In this document: positions 16,781 through 24,757 of the stretch, one piece after another | Position numbering within the stretch: position 1 is the first letter of the stretch | How the letters are laid out: the number at the start of each line of letters is the position of its first letter | Assembly (NCBI GenBank): GCA_002479215.1 | Contig: DLME01000041.1 | Span: 282-27,941, forward strand | Origin: Syntrophaceae bacterium UBA7544 | GTDB lineage: Bacteria > Desulfobacterota > Syntrophia > Syntrophales > Smithellaceae | Length of the DNA stretch: 27,660 nt | Direction of reading: 5' to 3' | The notes under the pieces: model-generated | Seen by the model: the letters and a program-made list of their open reading frames with translations, nothing else | The model's database searches: none | What the model was told of the DNA's origin: nothing | Made by a program: the position numbers and the translations under genes

Positions 16781-18069
16781 TCAAACATTTAATTATTGCC
16801 GTAGGGGCCGTACTCCTCGTTCTCGCGAGTACCCCCCTCCATGCCCAGGAGAAACTGCACCTGACGCTGGCGGAGGCGGAAAAGCTGGCAGTGAAGAACA
16901 ATCCCCATCTGGCAACAGCAACGCTCGTCGCTGCTGCCTCTTCCCAAGTCCCGGCGGAATACCGGTCGGCCTATTTCCCCACGCTACTGGCTAGCGCCAC
17001 CGGAGTGGACGCTGAAAACGGCACCCGTCTGGCTGCGGGGGGATTGACCAATCCGATCCTTTACGACCACGTCGCCGGCGGCATTACTGTCAACCAGATG
17101 GTCACCGACTTCGGCCGGACCGGGAACCTGGTCGACATGGCAAAGCTTCGCGCGGATGCCCAAAACCAGACGGCCGAACAGACCCGCGCCGATGTACTCC
17201 TGACGACCGGTCAAGCCTATTTCGGGGTGCTCCGGGCGCAGGCCGTTTTACAGATTGCCCGGCAAACTGTCGAGACACGGCAGTTGGTAGCAGACCAGGT
17301 GACCGCACTAGCCAATAACAAGCTGAAATCGGCGCTCGACGCCAGCTTTGCCAACGTTAATCTCGACGATGCCAAACTGCTCCTAGTCCAGTCGGAAAAC
17401 TCCCTGAAAGCTGTCCAGTCCCAGCTTGCCGCCGTGCTGGGACTGCCAGGCGGCACCTCGTTCGATCTCGCCGAAGAGCCGATGCCGGAGCCGCTCCCCG
17501 ACCAACCGGATGATCTGGTGCAGCAGGCGCTCCAGAACCGCCCCGATCTGAAAGGGCTCCACCTGGAGCAGAGCGCAGCGGAAAAATTCGCCGGTGCCGA
17601 GCACGCGCTCCACTATCCGAAAATCGAAATCACGGGGGCGACCGGCCTCGTGCCGGCCGGCAACTCCGAGGTGGCGGACCACTACGGCGCCATTGGTGTA
17701 AACATCAACATTCCGATTTTCAACGGTGGACTATTCAAAGCCCGTGAAACCGAGGCAAGGCTTAAGTCGCAGGCTGCCATGAAGCGGGTCAACGATCTGG
17801 AATTTCAGGCGGGTCGTGACGTCCGCGTTGCCTACCTGAACGGAAAAACAGCCTACGACCGTTTGGCCCTTACCGAACAGATGTTCAACCAGGCGCAGTC
17901 TTCGTTCGACCTTGCCCAAAGCCGCTACACCCTCGGGCTTAGCTCCATCGTTGAATTGAGTCAGGCCCAGCTGAATCTGACGTCGGCACAGATCGCTGCG
18001 GTAAGTGCGAAGTACGAGTGGCAGGCGTATCACCTCAACGTCGATTTTCAGATCGGCGCGCTGCAATAA
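16777..18069 (+). CDS. TolC-type outer-membrane efflux channel
   Basis: A 430-residue outer-membrane factor. Residues 1 to about 23 are a signal peptide (MIKHLIIAVGAVLLVLASTPLHA). The rest is the duplicated long-helix plan of TolC/OprM proteins: LTLAEAEKLAVKNNPHL at the start, RQTVETRQLVADQVTAL helix, the mid LQNRPDLKGLHLEQSAAE segment that opens the second repeat, GVNINIPIFNGG, and the final YTLGLSSIVELSQAQLNLTSAQI. The start at 16777 overlaps the pump stop by four bases (ATGA) and has GGAGG just before it. It completes an adaptor-pump-channel operon and ends close to a terminator. No N-terminal acylated Cys is seen. Confidence 0.93.
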   Translation: MIKHLIIAVGAVLLVLASTPLHAQEKLHLTLAEAEKLAVKNNPHLATATLVAAASSQVPAEYRSAYFPTLLASATGVDAENGTRLAAGGLTNPILYDHVAGGITVNQMVTDFGRTGNLVDMAKLRADAQNQTAEQTRADVLLTTGQAYFGVLRAQAVLQIARQTVETRQLVADQVTALANNKLKSALDASFANVNLDDAKLLLVQSENSLKAVQSQLAAVLGLPGGTSFDLAEEPMPEPLPDQPDDLVQQALQNRPDLKGLHLEQSAAEKFAGAEHALHYPKIEITGATGLVPAGNSEVADHYGAIGVNINIPIFNGGLFKARETEARLKSQAAMKRVNDLEFQAGRDVRVAYLNGKTAYDRLALTEQMFNQAQSSFDLAQSRYTLGLSSIVELSQAQLNLTSAQIAAVSAKYEWQAYHLNVDFQIGALQ

Positions 18070-18097
18070 CTTATCGTTATTGCAAGCGTGCTTCATT

Positions 18098-18126
18098 GGA
18101 AAGGGCACAGCTTCTGTGCTTTTTCC
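18098..18126 (+). terminator. Terminator of the efflux operon
   Basis: GGAAAGGGCACAG (18098-18110) pairs with CTGTGCTTTTTCC (18114-18126), 13 pairs including two G-U, with a three-base CTT loop and a five-T run in the 3' arm. It lies 28 bases after the channel gene stop. The group II intron fragment begins eight bases beyond it. Confidence 0.75.
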
Positions 18127-18133
18127 AGTTCAT

Positions 18134-18500
18134 GTGTGCCGAGCATGTTCAACGGCTTGGGGGTGCAAGTCCCCTGCACAACCTAATGGAAGTGAAGTGC
18201 TAGCGAAGCGCAGGGGCGTCGTTACGAGGCAGAGTATGGAGGAGGCGTGAAGCAAAGCCGTAACCTGATGAACAGAAACCGGATATGAGGCAGAAGAGGC
18301 CGGACTAGCGGGCAAGAGATCGCAAAGTCCATATCCATCAATGGCCTTGTCTGTAAATCCGAGAGGTGTGCAGTGAAGGAGGTTGAACTTACCTCGGGAG
18401 GCCAGCGTTGTGTCCCGGAATCGGGACTGAAGGAGCCACAAGGTTTCTTGATCGGAGCGCAAGAGTCAGCAAAGGGCATAGCGGTAGATCACTTTAACAG
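18134..18500 (+). mobile_element. Group II intron, 5' ribozyme fragment (no maturase, no domain V seen)
   Basis: The stretch starts with GTGTG, the group II 5' consensus GUGYG. It then shows the folded, purine-rich domain I style: GGCTTGGGGGTGCAAGTCCCC hairpin, GAAGTGAAGTGCTAGCGAAG, GAAGCAAAGCCGTAACCTGATGAACAG, GGCCGGACTAGCGGGCAAGAG, CCGAGAGGTGTGCAGTGAAGG, CCCGGAATCGGGACTGAAGGAG and finally AAGAGTCAGCAAAGGGCATAGCGG. In a complete element the reverse transcriptase gene would follow; here the sequence turns AT-rich with no such frame, and no domain V hairpin was found. The 3' limit is approximate. It is a truncated, non-mobile copy inserted just behind the efflux terminator. Confidence 0.75.
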
Positions 18501-18848
18501 TAGAAAAGAAAAATACAGCCACAGCTTAATAAGGGAAATAGAGTCATCACACCAAACGGAATTTTACGTACTCTAATAAAAACTTACCCAGTAAAAATCA
18601 TGATGTTAGTGGTTTAACTGGATAAACAAATGCCAATTGATAATAACGCTGTTTGTGTTCACGCAACCACTTGAATTCATACACATGCTGTATTGTTAAT
18701 GTACAATAATTCCCGTTTAGAGCGGTTACCCCATGAACGTCAAGTTTATACTGCCGTCAGAATCGCTTTGTGCAAGTTAATTTTGTTGTGAAGTTGTACG
18801 ACAATGTTGGGGAATCGGCAGTGACGGCCATGGTACCCCGGCTGATTT
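18501..18848. other. Gene-free AT-rich stretch after the intron fragment
   Basis: No supported gene. A TATTGT/ACAATA dyad with a six-base spacer lies at 18691-18708. Short open frames exist on both strands without ribosome sites or known motifs. The intron 3' part, if it was ever here, is not recognisable. Confidence 0.5.
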
Positions 18849-19574
18849 TCAACTGCACTGTTTGTTTTCCCGAAGAGTCTTGAGCAGCTTTTTGGGAGAA
18901 AAATCAGGAGCCTGACAGAGATCGATGATAGATCGATCTTGCCGGCTAATACGTTTCGCAACCTCGGGGAGCTCTGCCGCGATCCCGATCGGAATGGCTA
19001 GCACCCCGTGACAGTCCGCATAGAGGAGGTCTCCCGGACGCACCGTAAGCCCGAATATCTCGATCGGCGTGCCAAAGTCGAGGATGTGCATAAAGGATTG
19101 CGATACCATGACAGACTTCGCGAATACCGTGAGCCCCAGCTTCCTGAGACCGGGAACGTCGCGGACTGAACAATCGGTGATCACCCCGTCACAGCCGAAG
19201 GCCTTGAGGATTGCCCCGTGAACCTCTCCGATGCAGGCCCCTTCTCCAGCGTCTTCGTGCAGTTTTTGGAATACCGCAATTCTCGGACGCGGCAGACGTT
19301 CGATCGTGCTCCACCAGTCGGTGCGTTCCGCAAAGCGCCCCCCGGTCACCGGCGGGTCGGACGATTTGACCCGGAACGTACCGGCGTAGCCGAGTATCCG
19401 CTCGTCCGGGCCAGTCACAAGGCTAAGCCCCGGGCAGGTAAACCCCTCATTGGAGAGCCGGACATTGAAGCATTCGATGGCGTCTGCGATGGTGCAGGTA
19501 TTGAACCGCCGAATGGCCTCAAGCTGTTTCGGGGTCAGCACCTGCGTTTGGGAATCGGCATTATCGTGATCCAT
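18849..19574 (-). CDS. RraA / HMG-aldolase family protein
   Basis: A 241-residue protein of the RraA-like fold, the family of 4-hydroxy-4-methyl-2-oxoglutarate aldolases, oxaloacetate decarboxylases and the RNase E inhibitor RraA (often misannotated as demethylmenaquinone methyltransferase). The key block is GEVHGAILKAFGCDGVITDC followed by SVRDV, with Arg138 and Asp139 at the positions that bind substrate and metal in the aldolases, then the GDLLYADCHGVLAIP segment. No signal peptide. AGAGGAA lies six bases upstream of the ATG at 19574. It is alone on its strand, next to the intron fragment, and GC-rich relative to the his block. Aldolase or decarboxylase activity is more likely than RNase E control, but the substrate is unknown. 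Confidence 0.85.
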   Translation of the reverse strand: MDHDNADSQTQVLTPKQLEAIRRFNTCTIADAIECFNVRLSNEGFTCPGLSLVTGPDERILGYAGTFRVKSSDPPVTGGRFAERTDWWSTIERLPRPRIAVFQKLHEDAGEGACIGEVHGAILKAFGCDGVITDCSVRDVPGLRKLGLTVFAKSVMVSQSFMHILDFGTPIEIFGLTVRPGDLLYADCHGVLAIPIGIAAELPEVAKRISRQDRSIIDLCQAPDFSPKKLLKTLRENKQCS

Positions 19575-20028
19575 GTGGCTTCCTCTTGCGTGATGTTTTC
19601 ACAGGCCCACCCTAGGTCATGAGTGGACGCTCCAATTTTAATGAAAAAGAAAACCAAATTTTCCAGTCGGTGTCAACCTAAATTACTCCAAGCCAGGGCC
19701 GCCCGCCGTCTACTGTCATATGTCGCCAATGGAGCCCCATCGGGCGTTTCTGGAATCGATCTATATGAATGTTTAAATAATTCGATTATATAGAAATAGG
19801 AGGGGTTTGTTCGTTAAGATATCGAATTTTTTGACTGAGAGATTATAGTTAATTGAATATAATCTAATGTTGGTGTTTGTTTAGTGTTGAAGTATAGATA
19901 ACTTCTTTGCCTGGATGATGGAATAAAACATTATAAAAAAGAATTATTCATTTATCAGATAGGACGGTTATTGTTAAACACCTCCAGCTTGGCAGTGTCC
20001 ACAATCGACGGCTAGCAACAAATTATCT
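19575..20028. other. Intergenic stretch at the right edge of the accessory region
   Basis: GC content falls from high to low across this stretch, marking return to core-like DNA. I see no gene, tRNA or terminal repeat. A TCTATAT/ATATAGA pair flanks about 20 bases near 19760-19793. A TTGACT at 19831 and TATAAT at 19858 are 21 bases apart, too far for a standard promoter. Confidence 0.5.
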
Positions 20029-20319
20029 TTACATCTTTGAATCTTTTAATTTGTTCAATTGCTCTTTGTATCTTTCAGCCTCAGCCTTCGCCAACTCGAT
20101 TTCTTCCCTAGCTTTTTCCAATTTTGCTTCTTGGCTCTGTCTTTCTTCGCTGATTTTATCCTGTATTTCATCGATTCCTACATAAACAGCCAAAGCTCCT
20201 CCCAAAAGCAAGAAAATCGGAAATGCTCCCTTTACTATCGTCATGAAGTCTGACCACCAAAATATTAAGCTGATCAATCCTAAAACGGCGGAAATGATTC
20301 CTCCAATGAGCAAAGACAT
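20029..20319 (-). CDS. Small membrane protein with C-terminal coiled coil, unknown function
   Basis: A 96-residue protein. It starts MSLLIGGIISAVLGLISLIFW, then a second hydrophobic stretch (GAFPIFLLLGGALAVYVGI), so two membrane helices, followed by about 45 charged residues (DKISEERQSQEAKLEKAREE and on to LNKLKDSKM) with heptad-like spacing, probably a cytoplasmic coiled coil. The start at 20319 is favoured by AGGAGG about seven bases upstream; an in-frame start at 20412 would add 31 residues without an obvious ribosome site. It is divergent from hisI and has no co-directional neighbour. I recognise no named family; a scaffold or stress-membrane role would be guesswork. Confidence 0.75.
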   Translation of the reverse strand: MSLLIGGIISAVLGLISLIFWWSDFMTIVKGAFPIFLLLGGALAVYVGIDEIQDKISEERQSQEAKLEKAREEIELAKAEAERYKEQLNKLKDSKM

Positions 20320-20450
20320 ATGTAAACCTCCTGCAGATATAAAGAAATTAATAAAAAATGATAGATTACATTTTAGCCATTTTTTTCTATCACGAAAAGA
20401 ATGCGTAGGCAAGTTGGAAATAGATGATTATTAATGGTAAAAATATTTCT

Positions 20451-20462
20451 TGCTTTAAAGCA
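20451..20462. promoter_or_regulatory. Palindrome in the hisI upstream region
   Basis: TGCTTTAAAGCA is a perfect 12-base palindrome 46 bases before the hisI start, in the region that should hold the his operon promoter. A regulator site is possible but unproved; short AT-rich palindromes also arise by chance. Confidence 0.25.
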
Positions 20463-20508
20463 GTTCATCATTTAAATAAAAATAAATTAATGAAGACATA
20501 AGGATAAA

Positions 20509-20883
20509 ATGATTGAGCCTAATTTTGCCAAAGGAGATGGTTTAATCCCCGCGATTGTTCAAGATGCCGAAACTAAAGAAATTCTCATGCTGGCTTACAT
20601 GAACCGCCAATCATGGGAAATGACGCTGCAGACAGGCAAAGCTACTTACTGGAGCCGTTCACGTCAGGAACTCTGGGTAAAAGGAGAAACATCAGGACAT
20701 TTCCAGCTACTCAAAGCAGTTTTAATTGATTGTGATAACGATTCAATCTTATTGCAGGTAAAACAATTGGGTGAAGCGGCCTGTCATACAGGTTATAAAT
20801 CCTGTTTTTACCGGAAGCTGGAGGGCGATGATTTTGTTATCGTCGGGGAAAAAATTTTTAATCCCAAGGAAGTATATAAATGA
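20509..20883 (+). CDS. hisI: Phosphoribosyl-AMP cyclohydrolase
   Basis: A 124-residue HisI-type enzyme that opens the adenine ring of phosphoribosyl-AMP, the third step of histidine synthesis, in the cytosol. Family motifs are [26 protein letters not shown], the metal-binding DCDND and the Cys motif [12 protein letters not shown]. The pyrophosphohydrolase (HisE) domain found in fused proteins is absent, so hisE must be elsewhere. AAGGA lies eight to nine bases before the ATG. The stop overlaps the hisG start by four bases (ATGA), so the two are translationally coupled. It is the first gene of the co-directional run that reaches rpoD. Confidence 0.96.
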   Translation: MIEPNFAKGDGLIPAIVQDAETKEILMLAYMNRQSWEMTLQTGKATYWSRSRQELWVKGETSGHFQLLKAVLIDCDNDSILLQVKQLGEAACHTGYKSCFYRKLEGDDFVIVGEKIFNPKEVYK

Positions 20884-21752
20884 AAGTTTTAAAATTGGGG
20901 ATTCCCAAGGGATCTCTGGAAGAAAATACTGTAGATTTATTTAAAAAGGCCGGTTGGCGTATTACCTATGACAGCCGCAGCTATTTTCCCGATATCGATG
21001 ACCCGGAAATTTCGTGCACTCTGGTTCGGGCGCAGGAAATATCTCGTTATATTGAAGATGGTACCCTGGATTTGGGTCTGACGGGAATAGACTGGATTCT
21101 GGAAAATTCATCCGATGTCGTTATCGTGCAGGACTTGATTTACTCGAAGGTTTCAATGCGGCAGGCGCGCTGGGTGCTTGTCGTCCGTGAGGATTCGCCT
21201 TATCAAAAAATTGACGACATGGAAGGGAAAAAAATATCGACAGAGTTAGTTAATTTTACAAAAAAATACTTTGCCCAAAAAAATATCAACGTTCATGTTG
21301 AATTTTCATGGGGGGCGACTGAAGCCAAAGTAGTGGAGGGCCTGGTAGATGCCATTGTGGAAGTTACAGAAACCGGTTCCACGATCAAGGCCAATAAACT
21401 GCGGATCATTCACGAACTCATGAAGACCAACACGCAGCTGATTGCCAATCGTGCTTCCTGGAACGATTCCTGGAAGCGCAAGAAAATTGAGCAAATCAAA
21501 ACAATGCTTACCGGTTCGCTACAAGCGATGGGAAAAGTAGGGTTGAAACTGAATGTTTCCAAAGAAAATTTAAAGAGGGTTATGGCATTGCTTCCTTCAC
21601 TCAAATCACCCACAATTTCCAACTTGTCTTCGCAGGAATGGTTTGCGGTAGAATCCATTGTGGACGCAAAAAGTATGAGGGATCTGATCCCTGTGCTTCT
21701 GGAAGCGGGGGCGCAGGGTATAATAGAGTATCCTTTAAACAAAGTTGTTTAA
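20880..21752 (+). CDS. hisG: ATP phosphoribosyltransferase, long form
   Basis: A 290-residue enzyme for the committed step of histidine synthesis, joining ATP and PRPP. The N-terminal catalytic domain shows [12 protein letters not shown], the [20 protein letters not shown] segment, [10 protein letters not shown] and the PRPP-binding region around [20 protein letters not shown]. The last 75 or so residues form the extra ACT-like regulatory domain of the long form, which binds histidine for feedback inhibition and does not need a HisZ subunit. The ATG at 20880 overlaps hisI; hisB begins 14 bases after the stop. Confidence 0.96.
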   Translation: MKVLKLGIPKGSLEENTVDLFKKAGWRITYDSRSYFPDIDDPEISCTLVRAQEISRYIEDGTLDLGLTGIDWILENSSDVVIVQDLIYSKVSMRQARWVLVVREDSPYQKIDDMEGKKISTELVNFTKKYFAQKNINVHVEFSWGATEAKVVEGLVDAIVEVTETGSTIKANKLRIIHELMKTNTQLIANRASWNDSWKRKKIEQIKTMLTGSLQAMGKVGLKLNVSKENLKRVMALLPSLKSPTISNLSSQEWFAVESIVDAKSMRDLIPVLLEAGAQGIIEYPLNKVV

Positions 21753-21766
21753 GTGTTGAGGCGACT

Positions 21767-22354
21767 ATGGCTAGAAGCGCAAAAATTATCCGCAAAACAA
21801 CGGAAACAGATATACAGTTGGAAATCAGCCTGGATAAAGGTGGCGGAAGCAAGGTTGCCACGACCATCCCTTTTCTTGACCATATGTTGGAACTTTTTGC
21901 GCGTCATGGGGTTTTTAAGCTTATTGTCAAAAGCAAGGGAGACACTCAAATTGATGACCATCATTTGGTGGAAGATCTAGGCATTTGTCTGGGACAGGCC
22001 ATGGGGAAAGCGCTGGGTAAGAAGACGGGCATTAATCGTTACGGTTCGGCCTCGGTACCAATGGATGAATGCTTATGCCGTGTGGATTTGGATATTTCCG
22101 GCCGTCCGTATCTGGTTTATAATATCAAATATGAACGCAGAAAAATAGGCGGCTTTGATCCGGCTTTGGTTAAAGAATTTTTTAAGGCGTTTACCGATCA
22201 CAGTGGCGTAACATTACACATCAACCTGGCTTATGGCAGTAATAGTCACCATATTATTGAAGCGGCATTCAAGGCTTTTGCCCGAGCGTTGAGAAAAGCA
22301 GTAACTTTAAACAAGGATATAAAAGGAGTCCTCTCTACCAAGGGGAGTCTTTAA
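21767..22354 (+). CDS. hisB: Imidazoleglycerol-phosphate dehydratase (monofunctional)
   Basis: A 195-residue manganese enzyme of the sixth histidine step. The metal-binding His motifs are visible: FLDHMLELFARHG, DDHHLVEDLG, and SNSHHIIEAAFKAFARAL, the DHH and HH pairs that hold the metal cluster. The length equals the dehydratase domain alone, so histidinol phosphatase is a separate protein here. The ATG at 21767 is chosen because the protein family begins at the RSAKIIRKTTETDI segment; the longer open frame upstream overlaps hisG and reads as an unrelated sequence. Next gene starts 17 bases after the stop. Confidence 0.96.
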   Translation: MARSAKIIRKTTETDIQLEISLDKGGGSKVATTIPFLDHMLELFARHGVFKLIVKSKGDTQIDDHHLVEDLGICLGQAMGKALGKKTGINRYGSASVPMDECLCRVDLDISGRPYLVYNIKYERRKIGGFDPALVKEFFKAFTDHSGVTLHINLAYGSNSHHIIEAAFKAFARALRKAVTLNKDIKGVLSTKGSL

Positions 22355-22371
22355 AAAAGTGAGGTAAAAAA

Positions 22372-23058
22372 TTGCTCAATTACTTTTGGAAAAAAATTAG
22401 TTGCATTGTCGGACTTGTCTTAGTCGCTCTTTTGGGTTTTTCGCCTACAACTCAAGCTGCGGAAGAAAACGCGGGAAGCGTCAAAGCTTCAGTGCGAATC
22501 GGTGTCATTTCTTTCCAACCCTTAATTCCGGAGGAAGGATTGGGGAATACAGTCATCTGTCCGCTCTGCAGCACGGGTTACTCCAGCGGAAGAATATTAA
22601 AGGGAGCGGAAAAAATAGTCGAGGATATCTTTGTTGAAAAATTGCGTGAGTTAAAAGAAATACAAATAATTCCTCCTGATAAGGTACAAAGTATTTATAA
22701 AAGAATTTCTTCGGAATCGCTCAAGAAGCCATTACTGGAAGTTTTGAAAAAAGTCGGCAATGAATTAGGAGCGGATGTCTTAGTCCTGGGTTATATTTAC
22801 CGTTATACCGAGAGAGTGGGTTACGACTATTCTTCGGAACGTCCGGCTTCTGTAGCTTTTGAGATTTATATGATTAAACCAATTGACAGTAGTACAATTT
22901 GGCGGGGGATTTTTGATAAAACGCAAAAATCGCTTATGGAGGATTTATTCCAAATATCTTCGTTTTATAAAGGTGGCGGTAAATGGCTTACCGCACAACA
23001 GCTGTCGAAACAAGGCATGGATGAAATTTTCGAGACATTTCCCGGCTTTGTACGTTAA
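22372..23058 (+). CDS. Exported protein of unknown function inside the his cluster
   Basis: A 228-residue protein with a signal peptide (MLNYFWKKI, hydrophobic core, TTQA-A cleavage near residue 29), so periplasmic or envelope-attached. The mature part starts RIGVISFQPLIPEEG, has a CPLC motif at residues 63-66, and ELGADVLVLGYIYRYTERVGYDY, an arrangement reminiscent of envelope proteins of the CsgG/LpoB-like fold that hold a nucleotide-binding-like domain; this is a weak resemblance. The start is a TTG with GAGGT six bases upstream; no ATG or GTG fits better. It sits between hisB and hisA, 17 bases after hisB, so it is probably co-transcribed, though no histidine role is evident. Confidence 0.75.
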   Translation: MLNYFWKKISCIVGLVLVALLGFSPTTQAAEENAGSVKASVRIGVISFQPLIPEEGLGNTVICPLCSTGYSSGRILKGAEKIVEDIFVEKLRELKEIQIIPPDKVQSIYKRISSESLKKPLLEVLKKVGNELGADVLVLGYIYRYTERVGYDYSSERPASVAFEIYMIKPIDSSTIWRGIFDKTQKSLMEDLFQISSFYKGGGKWLTAQQLSKQGMDEIFETFPGFVR

Positions 23059-23144
23059 AAATTACCACTCAGGCGATAAATGCTTTTTCTTCTCGGAATC
23101 TCTCCACCGTGATTTCGAACTTTTTTCCGCTAGGGAGTGTTTAT

Positions 23145-23879
23145 TTGGTCATTATTCCGGCAATTGACATCAAAGATGGCAAATGTGTACGGCTGGCTCA
23201 AGGTGATTTTGACCGCGTTACGCTATATGCGGACAATCCGGTAGAAATGGCGCTTACTTGGGTACAAAAAGGAGCCGAGTTGATTCATGTAGTTGATCTT
23301 GATGGTTCTGTAGCAGGATTACCCCGTAATGCGGAAATTATTTTGGAAATCGTTAAAAAAATTAGCATTCCGATTCAAGTTGGCGGCGGCATAAGGGACA
23401 TGGAGACAATTGAGTTTTACTTAAAAAATGATGTCTCCAGTGTTATTTTGGGTACAGCAGCGCTGCAAAATGAAAAAATAGTCCGCGATGCCGGCAAGGT
23501 TTTTCCCGGGAAAATAATTTTAGGTATTGATGCTTTGGAGGGTAATGCGGCCATTCGCGGATGGACACAAAAGACCAGTCGAAATGCAATCGAGCTTGCT
23601 CGGCGTTATGAAAACTGTGGTTTAAAAGCCATTGTTTATACTGATATCAAACGGGACGGCATGGAGACAGGCGTAAATATTGAAGCAACTAAAACTTTAG
23701 CCGCAGCAATAAATATACCGGTGATTGCTTCCGGCGGTGTGGCGACGATTAGTGATGTGGAAAAACTTCTGGAAGCTGAAGATTGCGGAATTTCTGGAGT
23801 AATTATTGGCCGCGCGCTTTATACGGGTGCGGTTTCTTTGGAAGACGCTATTAGAGCAGGCAAGAAGCCTCTTAATTAA
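23145..23879 (+). CDS. hisA: ProFAR isomerase
   Basis: A 244-residue TIM-barrel enzyme of the fourth histidine step, converting ProFAR to PRFAR. Motifs are IIPAIDIKDGKCVRLAQGD with the first catalytic Asp, ELIHVVDLDGS, IQVGGGIRD, VILGTAA, and the second phosphate site IVYTDIKRDGMETG with the second catalytic Asp, then IASGGVATISD and GVIIGRALY. The start is TTG at 23145, with GGGAG seven bases upstream; a GTG at 23109 would add 12 residues not typical of the family. hisH and hisF, its usual neighbours, are not in the window. The next gene follows after 18 bases. Confidence 0.95.
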   Translation: MVIIPAIDIKDGKCVRLAQGDFDRVTLYADNPVEMALTWVQKGAELIHVVDLDGSVAGLPRNAEIILEIVKKISIPIQVGGGIRDMETIEFYLKNDVSSVILGTAALQNEKIVRDAGKVFPGKIILGIDALEGNAAIRGWTQKTSRNAIELARRYENCGLKAIVYTDIKRDGMETGVNIEATKTLAAAINIPVIASGGVATISDVEKLLEAEDCGISGVIIGRALYTGAVSLEDAIRAGKKPLN

Positions 23880-23897
23880 AATGGGGAGGTGATATTT

Positions 23898-24242
23898 ATG
23901 TCCGATTGCATCTTTTGCAAGGTTGTCGAAGGTAAAATTCACTGCACCAAAATTTATGAAGACGATCAAATACTGGCTTTCGATGATATTCATCCGATGG
24001 CGCCGGTGCATGTTGTCGTCATTCCTAAAAAACACGTTTCTACTCTGATGGACATTGATACAAAAAGCAGCAGTGTAGCCAATAATTTAATTAACGCCGC
24101 TCAAAAAGTGGCGCAGATTAAGGGAATTGCCGCTAAAGGTTTTCGCATAGTCATTAACTGCAATGACGAAGGAGGGCAAATTGTTTTTCACTTACACATG
24201 CATGTTCTTGGAGGCAGGAAACTTCAAGATGAATTAGGTTAA
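23898..24242 (+). CDS. HIT-domain protein (histidine triad nucleotide-binding, Hint-like)
   Basis: A 114-residue Hint/HinT-type hydrolase of nucleoside phosphoramidates, cytosolic. It opens CIFCKVVEGKI, continues HPMAPVHVVVIPKKH and ends with the catalytic histidine triad HLHMHVLGG. Length and motif order match the bacterial Hint branch. The ATG at 23898 has GGGGAGGTGA upstream; an in-frame ATG at 23889 would add three residues. Between hisA and the YqeY-like gene with short gaps, it is probably in the same operon. Its physiological substrate is not evident. Confidence 0.93.
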   Translation: MSDCIFCKVVEGKIHCTKIYEDDQILAFDDIHPMAPVHVVVIPKKHVSTLMDIDTKSSSVANNLINAAQKVAQIKGIAAKGFRIVINCNDEGGQIVFHLHMHVLGGRKLQDELG

Positions 24243-24262
24243 ATTAAGAAAAGGTGAATAAA

Positions 24263-24709
24263 ATGGATATAAATGCCAAATTAAATGAAGAAATTGCTGT
24301 TGCTGCCAAAGCCAAGGACAAAATCCGGCTTTCAGCCATTCGTCTGTTGAAAACAGCGCTGCATAATAAAGAAATTGATTTGATGCGGCCATTAAACGAA
24401 AGTGAAATCCTGCAGATTCTTTCCGCGGTAGTAAAGCAAAGGAAGGATTCCATTGAACAGTTTGCTAAGGGCGGAAGAAATGATCTTGTAGAAAAGGAAG
24501 AGGCGGAATTGAAAGTTGTGCAGGAATTCATGCCGGCGCAAATGTCTGCTGAAGAAGTAGAAACTGTAATAAAAAAAGCGATAGCAGAAGCCGGCGCTGT
24601 TTCCATTAAAGATATGGGTAAAGTAATGAAAATTTTGATACCGCAGTTAACCGATAAGGCTGATGGTAAAACAGTTGGCGAAAAAGTTAAGGCGTTTTTA
24701 TCTCAATAA
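24263..24709 (+). CDS. YqeY / GatB-YqeY domain protein
   Basis: A 148-residue protein of the YqeY family, which shares the tRNA-binding tail domain of GatB, and is generally about 150 residues. Motifs are KDKIRLSAIRLLKTALHNKEID, AVVKQRKDSIEQFAKGGRNDLV, EFMPAQMSAEE and the terminal helix with KADGK-like spacing. The ATG at 24263 has AAAAGGTGA upstream. It may act on tRNA, but no activity is established. In many bacteria this gene lies just before dnaG-rpoD, as here, often where rpsU is found in others. Confidence 0.9.
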   Translation: MDINAKLNEEIAVAAKAKDKIRLSAIRLLKTALHNKEIDLMRPLNESEILQILSAVVKQRKDSIEQFAKGGRNDLVEKEEAELKVVQEFMPAQMSAEEVETVIKKAIAEAGAVSIKDMGKVMKILIPQLTDKADGKTVGEKVKAFLSQ

Positions 24710-24757
24710 GAGGTTAGAAGATAGACAGGGTTAAATTACGGATGGGTAAAATAATCA

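Noticed and set aside
18373..18576. Reverse transcriptase (intron-encoded protein) start within or after the intron fragment
   Set aside because: The open frame runs through ribozyme sequence and stops after about 67 codons with no reverse transcriptase motif.
19831..19863. TTGACT...TATAAT promoter in the 19.6-20.0 kb gap
   Set aside because: Spacing is 21 bases and no gene follows on that strand.
21638..21766. Upstream extension of hisB to 21638
   Set aside because: It overlaps hisG and encodes 43 residues unlike the family; the ATG at 21767 matches the usual N-terminus.
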